DNA of 14,290 bases from Alphaproteobacteria bacterium (GCA_013152625.1 JAADFY010000254.1:1-14290), one strand, 5' to 3'. Shown: positions 1 through 7,962, counted from the stretch's first letter. Program-made: numbers and translations. The notes: generated from the letters alone by a model not told the origin.

Positions 1-56
1 TTTTTTTGGCAACACTCCTGCGGTTCGCACCTCGCTGGCCGAATAACCGGATCCAC

Positions 57-1241
57 TTATCCTGGAAACGCTCCAGTCGCCGTTTCCAGCGATTCGATTT
101 CAATGGGCACAATCCCCTCGCCATTGGCGCCCAGCGCCAGACGGCCATGCTTGATTTTAAGCGCCAGATCGCCAAACAGCTTGCGCCGCCATCCTGCAAG
201 GGCGCGCACCTGCGCATGATCGTCCAGCACAATGGCATCGATATCCGCCGAGGTGGCGATGACCCGGGGCGCCACGCCGTTATTCTCGGCCACGGCCTTG
301 AGCAACACCCGCAACAAATCGCCCACCGGCCCCTTTGCGCTCGGACCCCGGGGCTGGCGGGGCACTTTGGGCAAGGCGGATTTGTCCAGCGCCATGGTGC
401 TTGTGACGATCTCGATGAGTTCGCCGGCCGACCCGGATCGGCCAAAGCCGCGCGAAAAGCTGCGTAATCGCTCAAACCCGGCCGCATCGCGTGGATGTTG
501 CAGGGCGATTTCAAATATCGCATCGTCTTTCATGACCCGGGCGCGCGGTACATTGGTGGATTGAGCCCGGCGCTCCCGCCATGCGGCGACTTTTTGCATG
601 ATGGCGTAATCCAGAGGTCGGTTGACCTTCATCTTCAGCCGCCGCCAGGCATGCTCCGGCTGAACGATATAATTGTCCGGCACGCTTAGTTCGCGCAATT
701 CGTCTGCCACCCAGTCGGTCCGGCCAAGCTCGGTCAGCTTTTGTGTCAGATGGTGGTAGACGGATCGCAAATGCGTGACATCGCCTAAGGCATATTCAAG
801 CTGTTTTTCGCTCAACGGGCGCCGGGACCAGTCGGTAAATCTCGATGTCTTGTCGATGGTCTCTCCGGTAACTTCGCGCACCAGCCCGTCATAGGCGATA
901 GAATCACCAAAACCGCACACACTGGCGGCCACCTGGGTGTCAAACACCGGGGTTGGCGCCCGGCCCGACAGTTTGACGAAAATCTCGATGTCCTGTTTTG
1001 CCGCATGAAAAACTTTGACCACATCATCATTGTCGAACAATTCCACCACCGGATCCAGCGACAGGTTGTCGGTTTGCGGGTCCACGAGCACGGCCTGGTC
1101 CCTGGTCGCCATTTGCAGCAGACACAAAATGGGCCAGTACGTGGTTTCGCGCATGAATTCGGTATCCACGGTTACGAAATCGGCGGTCGCGGCGTGGCGG
1201 CAAAACCGGGCCAGCGTGTCGGTGTCTTTGATGATTTCCAT
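57..1241 (-). CDS. rnd: Ribonuclease D (3'-5' exoribonuclease)
   Basis: This 394-residue protein is a DEDD-family 3'-5' exoribonuclease that trims structured RNA 3' ends, especially tRNA precursors, in the cytoplasm. The DEDDy catalytic set is visible. Exo I is VDTEF with D26 and E28, Exo II is HAAKQDIEIF with D84, and Exo III is LEYALGDV with Y150 and D154 (Y-x3-D), preceded by the family-typical TDWSRRPLSEKQ stretch. The part after about residue 205 fits the HRDC nucleic-acid-binding domain, and the length matches alphaproteobacterial RNase D. The ATG at 1239-1241 is chosen because the protein aligns from its first residues; only a weak GGA lies 5 nt upstream. It diverges from aspS. No gene is visible in the 56 bases beyond its stop. 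Family assignment is secure; RNA targets are inferred from the family. Confidence 0.95.
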   Translation of the reverse strand: MEIIKDTDTLARFCRHAATADFVTVDTEFMRETTYWPILCLLQMATRDQAVLVDPQTDNLSLDPVVELFDNDDVVKVFHAAKQDIEIFVKLSGRAPTPVFDTQVAASVCGFGDSIAYDGLVREVTGETIDKTSRFTDWSRRPLSEKQLEYALGDVTHLRSVYHHLTQKLTELGRTDWVADELRELSVPDNYIVQPEHAWRRLKMKVNRPLDYAIMQKVAAWRERRAQSTNVPRARVMKDDAIFEIALQHPRDAAGFERLRSFSRGFGRSGSAGELIEIVTSTMALDKSALPKVPRQPRGPSAKGPVGDLLRVLLKAVAENNGVAPRVIATSADIDAIVLDDHAQVRALAGWRRKLFGDLALKIKHGRLALGANGEGIVPIEIESLETATGAFPG

Positions 1242-1346
1242 GATTATCCAGTTGGCGGCGCCGCGGGTTCGGTGCGTTCTGAATGCACCTATCAGGATGG
1301 GCTGCTCAAGTCAGTAGCCAAATTTCCCGCGCCCCATTTGCAAAAC

Positions 1347-1376
1347 TTGACAAACCGGTGTGGCCGTGCGCTTTTC
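1347..1376 (+). promoter_or_regulatory. Possible aspS promoter
   Basis: A perfect TTGACA hexamer at 1347-1352 lies in the 182-bp rnd-aspS divergent gap, 17-18 bp before a T-rich stretch (GCTTTT/CTTTTC) that is only a poor -10. It is oriented toward aspS, about 48 bp before its ATG. The -35 is convincing on its own; the -10 is not, so this is tentative. Confidence 0.3.
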
Positions 1377-1423
1377 GCGCCGCTTTTGCCCGCCCTGAAC
1401 ACCAAAGAAATTCTGGTTTTCCC

Positions 1424-3193
1424 ATGCACAGATACCGTACCCATACCTGCGCCCAGTTGCGCCCCGACGAGGTGGGAAACACAGTTCGGATTTCCGGCTG
1501 GGTCCACCGGATCCGCGACCATGGCGGGGTGTTGTTTTTCGATATTCGGGATCATTATGGCCTTACCCAGTGCGTGATTGACCCGGATTCAAGTGCTTTT
1601 GGCCTGGCTGAAACCATCCGCGCCGAATGGGTGGTCCGCATTGACGGCACCCTCAAGGCCCGCAGCGCCGACACCGTCAACGCTGATCTGCCCACGGGGC
1701 AAGTCGAGATATTCATTGAGGAAATCGAAGTGCTCGGCGCTGCCGGCGATTTGCCCATGCCGGTATTTGGCGAGCAGGAATATCCCGAAGAAACGCGGCT
1801 GAAATACCGGTTTCTGGATTTGCGCCGCGAGCGGCTGCACAACAATATAGTCACCCGTTCCAAAATCGTTGCCTATTTGCGCGCCCGTATGGCCGAACGC
1901 GGATTTTCAGAATTTACCACCCCGGTTCTGACCGCCTCGAGCCCGGAAGGGGCCCGGGATTTTCTGGTACCCTCGCGCATTCATGCGGGGCGTTTTTACG
2001 CGCTGCCCCAGGCGCCGCAGATGTTCAAGCAAATGCTCATGGTCGCCGGTTTTGACCGCTATTTTCAGATCGCACCGTGTTTTCGCGACGAGGACCCCCG
2101 CCACGACCGGGCCGGGGAATTCTATCAGCTTGACGTGGAAATGAGTTTTGTCGAGCAGGACGAGATTTTCGAAACCTTCGAGCCGGTCATACGCGGCGTG
2201 TTCGAGGAATTTGGCGGAAACAAGCGGGTAACCCCCAAGCTCGAACGTATTCCTTTTGCGACGGCGATCAAAAAGTACGGGACCGACAAGCCCGATCTGC
2301 GCAACCCCATCGTCATGGAAAACGTGACGAGCCATTTCGCGGGCTCCGGCTTTGGCGTGTTTGCCAACCAGATCGCGGCGGACGACAAAGTCGAAGTCTG
2401 GGCCATTCCCGCCCCCGGCGGTGGTTCTCGCGCCTTTTGCGACCGCATGAACAAATGGGCCCAAAGTGAAGGGCAACCCGGACTGGGCTATATTTTCTAC
2501 CGCGAGGGGGAGGGGGCCGGCCCCATTGCCAAAAATATCGGCACCGAACGAACGGAAGCCCTGCAGACCCAACTGGGCCTGAATGTGGGGGATGCGGTGT
2601 TTTTCGTGTGCGGATTGCCCGGAAAATTCAGCCCCTTTGCCGGGTCGGCCCGCACCCGGGTCGGCACCGAGCTGAAACTGATTGATACCGACCGGTTTGC
2701 CCTGTGCTGGATTGTTGATTTTCCCATGTATGAGCACAACGAAGAGGAAAACCGCGTTGAGTTTTCCCACAATCCGTTCTCCATGCCCCAGGGCGGAATA
2801 AAAGCCCTGGAGGAGAAAAACCCGTTAGAAATCAACGCTTATCAGTATGATCTGGTATGCAATGGCTATGAACTGGCCTCCGGGGCGATCCGAAACCATT
2901 CTGTTGAAATCATGCGCAAGGCTTTTGATATCGCCGGATACGGCCCCGAGGTTCTCGAAGCTGAATTTGGCGGCATGCTGCGCGCGCTGGATTTCGGCGC
3001 CCCCCCCCATGGCGGGCTGGCCGCGGGGGTGGAGCGCATCGTCATGCTGATCTGTGGCGAGCACAACCTGCGCGAGGTGACCGCGTTTCCCATGAACCAG
3101 CAGGGCGAAGACCTGCTGCTGGGCGCCCCGGGCAAAGCCACGGCTACCCAGTTGCGCGAACTACACCTTAAGTTGAACCTTCCAAAGGCATAG
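1424..3193 (+). CDS. aspS: Aspartyl-tRNA synthetase (probably non-discriminating)
   Basis: This 589-residue class IIb aminoacyl-tRNA synthetase charges tRNA(Asp) with aspartate in the cytoplasm. From the ATG at 1424 it has an N-terminal OB-fold anticodon-binding domain (GWVHRIRDHGG, residues 25-35), class II motif 2 (CFRDEDPRHDR...EFYQLDVE, about 219-239), the bacterial GAD insertion, and motif 3 (GGLAAGVER, arginine about 538) followed by AFPMNQQ. The reading frame is open upstream to 1283, but the family alignment starts at MHRYRTHTC and no clear Shine-Dalgarno precedes either start. The HGG in place of the LGS of E. coli, with TVN...LPTG later in the domain, resembles non-discriminating enzymes that also charge tRNA(Asn) for GatCAB amidation. 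That sub-type is an inference. Confidence 0.95.
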   Translation: MHRYRTHTCAQLRPDEVGNTVRISGWVHRIRDHGGVLFFDIRDHYGLTQCVIDPDSSAFGLAETIRAEWVVRIDGTLKARSADTVNADLPTGQVEIFIEEIEVLGAAGDLPMPVFGEQEYPEETRLKYRFLDLRRERLHNNIVTRSKIVAYLRARMAERGFSEFTTPVLTASSPEGARDFLVPSRIHAGRFYALPQAPQMFKQMLMVAGFDRYFQIAPCFRDEDPRHDRAGEFYQLDVEMSFVEQDEIFETFEPVIRGVFEEFGGNKRVTPKLERIPFATAIKKYGTDKPDLRNPIVMENVTSHFAGSGFGVFANQIAADDKVEVWAIPAPGGGSRAFCDRMNKWAQSEGQPGLGYIFYREGEGAGPIAKNIGTERTEALQTQLGLNVGDAVFFVCGLPGKFSPFAGSARTRVGTELKLIDTDRFALCWIVDFPMYEHNEEENRVEFSHNPFSMPQGGIKALEEKNPLEINAYQYDLVCNGYELASGAIRNHSVEIMRKAFDIAGYGPEVLEAEFGGMLRALDFGAPPHGGLAAGVERIVMLICGEHNLREVTAFPMNQQGEDLLLGAPGKATATQLRELHLKLNLPKA

Positions 3194-3248
3194 GGGTTTG
3201 ACCCCAAGGCCCAGGGCCCTGACCGCAAGGGCGCCGGCACCGGTACAC

Positions 3249-3263
3249 TTAACGCCGAATTAA
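3249..3263 (+). promoter_or_regulatory. Candidate CtrA box upstream of EAL gene
   Basis: The sequence TTAACGCCGAATTAA is a perfect TTAA-N7-TTAA, the full CtrA recognition pattern of alphaproteobacteria. It lies in the 134-bp gap between aspS and the EAL gene, with its right edge 64 bp before the EAL start codon, where CtrA sites normally overlap the -35 region. Binding itself is inferred; only the motif match is seen. Confidence 0.5.
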
Positions 3264-3327
3264 TCGCGATTTTCTAGTCTGGACCCGGTCGTGCGCGGCG
3301 AAAAGAATGTGAGGGTCCGGGCCCACA

Positions 3328-4929
3328 ATGCGAAATCGGATATATCATCTGCTGATGCTGTTTGCCGCCATCGGCGCCTTTGTGCCGGTTCTGGCTGTGG
3401 ACACGTTGCTGGACGGGTATGTGCGCGAACGCGAGTCCGCAAAATTACAATTGGCGGTTGAGGAACTGGCCAACAGTTCTCGGCTCTCGGTGGAGGCCGG
3501 CATTGCGTCCCTGCAACGGGTCATAAATTCTTCACCCACGGTGTGCTCACCCACTTTTATGCGGAACGCCCGGATGGAGCTTCAAAAGGGCGTTGCGGTC
3601 AAACAGGTGGCTGTGACTGGCCAGAACGGGGCGCAAATGTGCAATGCCCTTGAGACCGAACTGGTTTACGCCGGCATTTCGCAAAAGATTGGCCTGCCGG
3701 GGCGCAATGAAACCCTTCGGGTGGTTTCGGTGGCCGGCCAGGAACGGCCCTGGTTCATCATTTCGGGCATTGTGCGTGGCAACAACGTGGTGTCCACCCT
3801 TGTGCTGTCGGTACCCCGGGCAGATTTCGGCATGACCAAAATTCTCGCCGAGGCCACCGTGGTTCATGTAAAGCTGACCAACGGCACCGAAATTTATACC
3901 CTTGGCGACAGTACGCCATTTGATCAGGCCCGGGACCGGACGGCATTTGTCGAGGCCGAGTCCATTGCCGGCGACATCCCCGTACGCGTGCACGCTGTGG
4001 TGCCCTTTGACATTCTCCGCCTGGAATACGCGGGTCTGGATGTCAGTTTTACCATTCTGGCCAGCATTTTCAGCGCCGGCATCCTGTGGTTGCTGCTCCG
4101 GCTGGTCCAGCGCTCGAACAATGCGACATTCGGGCTGGAACGGGCCATTCAGGCCGGCGAACTTGAACCGCGTTATCAACCGATCATCAACCTGCAGACC
4201 GGGGCAATCGAAGGGTGCGAGGTGCTGATCCGGTGGATAAAGCCAAACGGTGAAATTATCGCCCCCGGCTCGTTTATCGAGTATGCGGAGATCAGCGGGC
4301 TGGCCATTCCCATGACCCTCGCCCTCCTGGAGATGGTGCGGGAGGATCTTGAAGAACTCGCCATCGAGCAGCCCCAACTGAAAATCGGCATCAACCTGTT
4401 TGAGCGCCATTTTTCCGATGGGGCCATTGTCAACGATGTCACCCAGATATTTGGCGGTTCGGCCATCAAATTCGATCAACTGGTGTTTGAGATCACCGAA
4501 CGCCAGCCCCTGGCCGATGTGGCTGACGCCAACGCAACCATTGCCGCGCTGCATGATTTAGGCGCGCGGGTGGCTCTGGATGATGCGGGAACGGGGCACT
4601 CCAACCTGGCCTATTTGCAAACCATGGGCATCGATATCATCAAGATCGACAAGGTATTTACCGACCTGATTACCGAGCGTTCAAAAGCGGTGCCGGTGAT
4701 CGATGCGTTTATCATCATGGCCCGGGACCTGAACATGGAAGTGGTGGCCGAGGGCGTCGAGACCCGGGAGCAGGCGCTTTATTTACGAGGGCGCGGGGTG
4801 ACGTTTGCCCAGGGGTTTCTGTTCTCGCCGGCAATAGAGCGCGACGCCTATATGGATATGGCTCGAAAACTCAACCGGCAATATGGCGAAAACGCCGATC
4901 TGGAGGATGATATCACGTTTGCCGCCTGA
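3328..4929 (+). CDS. Membrane c-di-GMP phosphodiesterase, periplasmic two-Cys sensor plus EAL domain
   Basis: This 533-residue inner-membrane protein is predicted to hydrolyse cyclic di-GMP. A first membrane segment (about 7-25) is followed by a periplasmic domain (about 26-238) with two cysteines, C73 (VCSPTF) and C105 (MCNAL), arranged like the CSS-motif redox sensor, although the second motif reads CNA rather than CSS. A second membrane segment (about 239-260) leads into an EAL domain (about 270-515). The signature reads EVLIR (E298) instead of EALIR, but the catalytic and metal positions are present: N356, E388, D418-D419 in the loop DDAGTG, K439, E475 (AEGVET) and Q495 (QGF). There is no GGDEF domain. 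GAGGG at 3311-3315 lies 12 nt before the ATG, a rather long spacing. A CtrA-like box lies upstream. Activity is inferred from intact residues; the signal sensed is unknown. Confidence 0.88.
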   Translation: MRNRIYHLLMLFAAIGAFVPVLAVDTLLDGYVRERESAKLQLAVEELANSSRLSVEAGIASLQRVINSSPTVCSPTFMRNARMELQKGVAVKQVAVTGQNGAQMCNALETELVYAGISQKIGLPGRNETLRVVSVAGQERPWFIISGIVRGNNVVSTLVLSVPRADFGMTKILAEATVVHVKLTNGTEIYTLGDSTPFDQARDRTAFVEAESIAGDIPVRVHAVVPFDILRLEYAGLDVSFTILASIFSAGILWLLLRLVQRSNNATFGLERAIQAGELEPRYQPIINLQTGAIEGCEVLIRWIKPNGEIIAPGSFIEYAEISGLAIPMTLALLEMVREDLEELAIEQPQLKIGINLFERHFSDGAIVNDVTQIFGGSAIKFDQLVFEITERQPLADVADANATIAALHDLGARVALDDAGTGHSNLAYLQTMGIDIIKIDKVFTDLITERSKAVPVIDAFIIMARDLNMEVVAEGVETREQALYLRGRGVTFAQGFLFSPAIERDAYMDMARKLNRQYGENADLEDDITFAA

Positions 4930-4968
4930 CACATGCACCTGACACATGCACTTGACACATGCACCTGG
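4925..4968. repeat. 13-bp tandem repeat (about 3.4 copies) across EAL stop codon
   Basis: The unit CCTGACACATGCA occurs at 4925-4937 and 4938-4950, then as CTTGACACATGCA at 4951-4963 (one C-to-T change), followed by a partial CCTGG. The TGA in the first unit is the stop codon of the EAL gene, so copy-number change would not alter the protein. The third copy contains TTGACA, but no suitable -10 lies 15-19 bp after it. Confidence 0.9.
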
Positions 4969-5095
4969 AACGGGGTGCCCGGACGCTGCCCGGCATAATT
5001 TCGTTTTTGGCCCGGGCGAAAACCATGTTAGCTGATCCGTTCAAAACAAATGAGCATTCCATTTCTCTGACAGTTTCCGCCAGACGAGGGCAAGA

Positions 5096-7381
5096 ATGAC
5101 CAGCGATCCCAGTGACAAGCAAGTCTCGCTCAACGAAGCGGCACTGCATTTCCACAAATACCCCACCCCTGGCAAAATCGCCATCGCCCCCACAAAACCC
5201 CTGGCCAACCAGCGCGATCTGGCCCTGGCCTATTCCCCCGGCGTGGCCGCACCCTGCCTGGAGATCGAAAAAGACCCCGAGGCGGTCTGGGATTACACGT
5301 CCCGGGGGAATATCGTTGCCGTAATTTCCAACGGCACCGCCGTGCTCGGGCTTGGGGCCATCGGCGCTTTGGCCTCCAAGCCGGTAATGGAAGGCAAGGC
5401 GGTTTTATTCAAGAAATTCGCCGGAATCGATTCCATCGATATCGAGATTGATGAACTCGATCCGCAAAAGCTCATCGAGGTCATTGCCCCGTTAGAGCCC
5501 AGTTTCGGCGGCATCAATTTGGAGGATATTCGCGCCCCGGACTGTTTTGAAGTCGAAGAAGCCCTGCGCGAACGCATGGCCATCCCCGTGTTTCACGATG
5601 ATCAGCACGGCACCGCGATCATTGTCGCCGCAGCGGTGCTTAACGGTCTTGAACTGGCCGGCAAACAGATCGGCGAGGTCAAGATTGTCACTTCAGGGGC
5701 CGGGGCGGCGGCCATTGCCTGTTTGAATTTGCTCATTGAACTGGGGGCCGACCGGTCAAAAATCTGGGTCGTTGATCGCGAAGGTGTGGTCTCGACACAG
5801 CGGCGCTCGAACATGGATCGCTGGCGGGCCGAGTTTGCCCAGGAAACTGAACTGACCGAACTGGCCGATGTCATGGACGGGGCCGATGTGTTCATCGGGC
5901 TAAGCGCGGCGGGGGTATTAAAGCCCGAATTGCTCAAGAAAATGGGCGACAAACCTCTGGTTATGGCGCTGGCCAACCCGACACCGGAAATCATGCCCGA
6001 ACTGGCGCTAAAAGCCCGGCCCGATGCCATGGTGTGCACCGGCCGGTCGGATTATCCCAACCAGGTCAACAATGTCCTGTGTTTTCCGTTCCTGTTTCGC
6101 GGGGCGCTGGATGTGCGTGCAACCTCGATTAACGAGGAAATGAAAATGGCGGCGGTGCGCGCGATTGCCCAGTTGGCCCATGAGCCGGCCCTTGAGGCGG
6201 CGACCAGCGAGCAGGGGGCAACATTTGGCGCCGACTACCTTATTCCCAATCCCTTTGATCAGCGCTTGATTTTGCGCATAGCGCCGGCGGTGGCAAAAGC
6301 GGCCATGGACAGCGGCGTCGCCCGGCGCCCGATTGAGGATTTCGAGGCCTATAACGACCGGCTGACCCGGTTCGTGTTCCGTTCCGGGCTGGTTATGAAA
6401 CCCATTATTGCCCGGGCGAAGGAAAACCCCAAGCGGGTGGTATTTGCCGATGGCGAGGACGAGCGCGTGTTGCGCGCCACCCAGGTGTTGCTCGAAGAAG
6501 GTCTGGTCAAGCCGATCCTGATCGGGCGGCCCGGGGTTATCGAACAGCGCATTAAACGGTTCGGTCTGTCGTTAAAGCCCGACACCGACTTTGAAACCAT
6601 CAATCCCGAGGACGACCCCCGGTACCGGGACTATGTGGCCCTGTTTCATGCACTGGTTGGCCGGGCCGGCGTGACCCCGGACACCGCCCGCACCATTGTG
6701 CGCACCAATACCACGGTGATTGGCGCTCTGGCAGTCAAGCGCGGCGAGGCGGACGCTTTACTGTGCGGCTTGCAGGGGCGCTACATCAAACATGTGCGCG
6801 ACATAAAATCGATCATAGGGCTGGCGCCGGGCAGCACCGATGTCTCGGCCCTGTCGATGATGATATTGCAGCGCGGCGCCTTCTTTTTCGCCGATACCTA
6901 CGTCACCGTTGATCCAACCGCCGAGGAAATCGTCGCCACCGCCCTGCAGGCCCGCAACCATTTGCACCGGTTTGGCATCGAGGCGCGGGCGGCGCTGCTA
7001 AGCTATTCCAATTTTGGCTCCCGGGACGGCACCACGGCACGGAAAATGCGCCGGGCTTACAAATTGCTCAAACAGGCGGCCCCCGACATGATCGTTGAGG
7101 GGGAAATGCAGGGCGATCTGGCGTTAAGTGAGGTGCTGCGGGAACGCTATGTGCCCGATTCGGAACTGCGCGGTGAAGCCAACCTGATGATCTTTCCCAA
7201 TCTGGAGGCCGCCAACCTGTCCATGACCCTGGTCAAGGGCATGACCGACGCTCTGTCGGTGGGTCCCATTCTGATGGGGACCGCCAGCCCGGCGCATATC
7301 CTTGCGCCATCGGTTACCAGCCGGGGGATCGTTAATATGGCCGCCGTCGCCGTCTCTGAAGCCATTGGCGAGGTGAATTAG
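5096..7381 (+). CDS. maeB: NADP-type malic enzyme with C-terminal phosphotransacetylase-like domain
   Basis: This 761-residue cytoplasmic enzyme oxidatively decarboxylates malate to pyruvate, usually with NADP+, supplying NADPH and pyruvate for gluconeogenic or C4-dicarboxylate growth. The malic domain carries YSPGVAAPC (Y46), the signature GTAVLGLGAIG...EGKAVLFKKFAGID (K101), metal ligands in NLEDIRAPDCFE (E143-D144) and FHDDQHGT (D169), then a Rossmann dinucleotide site TSGAGAAAIA (about 199-208). From about residue 440 (RVVFADGEDERVLRA) to the end it is a phosphotransacetylase-like domain, which in this family is regulatory (acetyl-CoA binding) rather than catalytic. The length matches large malic enzymes such as E. 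coli MaeB and rhizobial Tme. GAGGG at 5086-5090, 5 nt before the ATG, supports the start. NADP versus NAD preference cannot be read safely from sequence. Confidence 0.94.
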   Translation: MTSDPSDKQVSLNEAALHFHKYPTPGKIAIAPTKPLANQRDLALAYSPGVAAPCLEIEKDPEAVWDYTSRGNIVAVISNGTAVLGLGAIGALASKPVMEGKAVLFKKFAGIDSIDIEIDELDPQKLIEVIAPLEPSFGGINLEDIRAPDCFEVEEALRERMAIPVFHDDQHGTAIIVAAAVLNGLELAGKQIGEVKIVTSGAGAAAIACLNLLIELGADRSKIWVVDREGVVSTQRRSNMDRWRAEFAQETELTELADVMDGADVFIGLSAAGVLKPELLKKMGDKPLVMALANPTPEIMPELALKARPDAMVCTGRSDYPNQVNNVLCFPFLFRGALDVRATSINEEMKMAAVRAIAQLAHEPALEAATSEQGATFGADYLIPNPFDQRLILRIAPAVAKAAMDSGVARRPIEDFEAYNDRLTRFVFRSGLVMKPIIARAKENPKRVVFADGEDERVLRATQVLLEEGLVKPILIGRPGVIEQRIKRFGLSLKPDTDFETINPEDDPRYRDYVALFHALVGRAGVTPDTARTIVRTNTTVIGALAVKRGEADALLCGLQGRYIKHVRDIKSIIGLAPGSTDVSALSMMILQRGAFFFADTYVTVDPTAEEIVATALQARNHLHRFGIEARAALLSYSNFGSRDGTTARKMRRAYKLLKQAAPDMIVEGEMQGDLALSEVLRERYVPDSELRGEANLMIFPNLEAANLSMTLVKGMTDALSVGPILMGTASPAHILAPSVTSRGIVNMAAVAVSEAIGEVN

Positions 7382-7393
7382 GCGACCGTCAGG

Positions 7394-7732
7394 TTAGTCA
7401 GAGCGCACTGAAGCGCTGCAAACAACTTCGCTGGTGCCACTCAGTTCAACATAAACCTTCTCGCGCGAACTGTTGAATACGAATTCGGTATCCGCAGTGT
7501 TGCCAACGATCGTGCCGCGGACCGAGATATCGTTGACCCGGTAGGTATCAAGCACCGCGACCTGAATATTGTTGATATACATGTTGCCGCCGCGGGTGCC
7601 CGAACCATCTTCGTACAATACAAAATGCACGCTTGTGTTCTCGTCGATGCACGAAAATACCTGATCGGCCTTTGCAGCGGTTGCGGTGGCGATGATGCCA
7701 ACCGACACTGTAATCAGAAGTAATTTTTTCAT
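7394..7732 (-). CDS. Small secreted protein of unknown function
   Basis: I do not recognise this 112-residue protein. It begins with a clear Sec signal peptide: KK, a hydrophobic core LLLITVSVGIIATATA, then a likely signal peptidase I cleavage at AKA-DQVF (after about residue 22). The mature protein of about 90 residues is polar, predicted rich in beta strand, and has one cysteine near each end (FSCIDE and VVCSAS), so an intramolecular disulfide in the periplasm is plausible. The frame is open up to an ATG at 7792, but the ATG at 7732 is preferred: it starts the signal peptide, has GAGGG with 4-5 nt spacing, and a plausible promoter overlaps the longer version. It converges on maeB with a 12-bp gap. 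A single-gene transcription unit is likely. Confidence 0.75.
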   Translation of the reverse strand: MKKLLLITVSVGIIATATAAKADQVFSCIDENTSVHFVLYEDGSGTRGGNMYINNIQVAVLDTYRVNDISVRGTIVGNTADTEFVFNSSREKVYVELSGTSEVVCSASVRSD

Positions 7733-7763
7733 TTTGCCCTCGTTTGTTTTTTCCAACCCATCA

Positions 7764-7792
7764 ACTTTGAAGAGGGCAGAACACTGCGTCAA
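7764..7792 (-). promoter_or_regulatory. Probable promoter of the small secreted protein
   Basis: On the minus strand TTGACG (7792-7787) is followed after exactly 17 bp by CAAAGT (7769-7764). This would place the transcription start near 7757, about 25 nt before the ATG at 7732. The -35 is good and the -10 weak. Its position supports the shorter start of the gene. Confidence 0.4.
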
Positions 7793-7880
7793 GTTTTGGG
7801 CGTGCAGGGGGTAAACCGAAAATTTACCGGCCCGGATCGCTCCAGTTGCATTTGCGGGGTTTTCCTTGCCCCCACCCCGG

Positions 7881-7902
7881 CCCTCCCCGCTAAGGGGGAG
7901 GG
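7881..7902. repeat. Hairpin repeat, CCCTCCCC/GGGGAGGG type
   Basis: CCCTCCCC (7881-7888) pairs perfectly with GGGGAGGG (7895-7902) around a 6-nt loop. The surrounding bases, when translated, give PTPALPAKGEGE, a string I recall from many spurious proteobacterial ORFs because this element is dispersed in genomes. No T-run follows on either strand, so it is not a classical terminator. Confidence 0.6.
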
Positions 7903-7924
7903 GGAAACAGGGAAGAAAGGCTGG

Positions 7925-7947
7925 ATTGCCCGGATGAACCGGGCAAT
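7925..7947. repeat. Hairpin repeat downstream of tyrS, possible terminator
   Basis: ATTGCCCGG (7925-7933) and CCGGGCAAT (7939-7947) form a perfect 9-bp stem with a 5-nt loop, starting 15 nt after the tyrS stop. On the minus strand the stem is followed by a pyrimidine-rich CCTTTCTTCCC stretch rather than a clean T-run, so it could act as a weak terminator for the hydrolase-tyrS unit. The flanking CTGGATTGCCCGG...CCGGGCAATGACGA also matches my recollection of a dispersed alphaproteobacterial intergenic repeat. Confidence 0.55.
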
Positions 7948-7962
7948 GACGAAGCGGGGTTA

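Noticed and set aside
6..467. 153-codon plus-strand frame at the window start
   Set aside because: It overlaps the conserved 3' half of rnd on the other strand and has no ribosome site or known motif.
1283..1423. 47-codon N-terminal extension of AspRS
   Set aside because: The extension would cover the likely promoter, and family similarity begins at the ATG at 1424.
1907..2770. 287-codon minus-strand frame inside aspS
   Set aside because: GC-driven antisense shadow; the plus-strand AspRS is fully conserved across it.
3000..3008. Run of nine C residues in aspS as a possible phase-variable tract
   Set aside because: It encodes the conserved GAPPHGG before motif 3, the frame is intact, and switching off an essential synthetase makes no sense.
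3193..3235. Short GC-rich inverted repeats after aspS as a terminator
   Set aside because: The stems are only 4-5 bp and no T-run follows.
3547..4554. 335-codon minus-strand frame inside the EAL gene
   Set aside because: Antisense shadow of a conserved EAL domain, with no recognisable motif.
4986..5020. GCCCGG...CCGGGC pairing with a T-run between EAL gene and maeB
   Set aside because: The T-run lies inside the 20-nt loop rather than after the stem, so it does not have terminator architecture.
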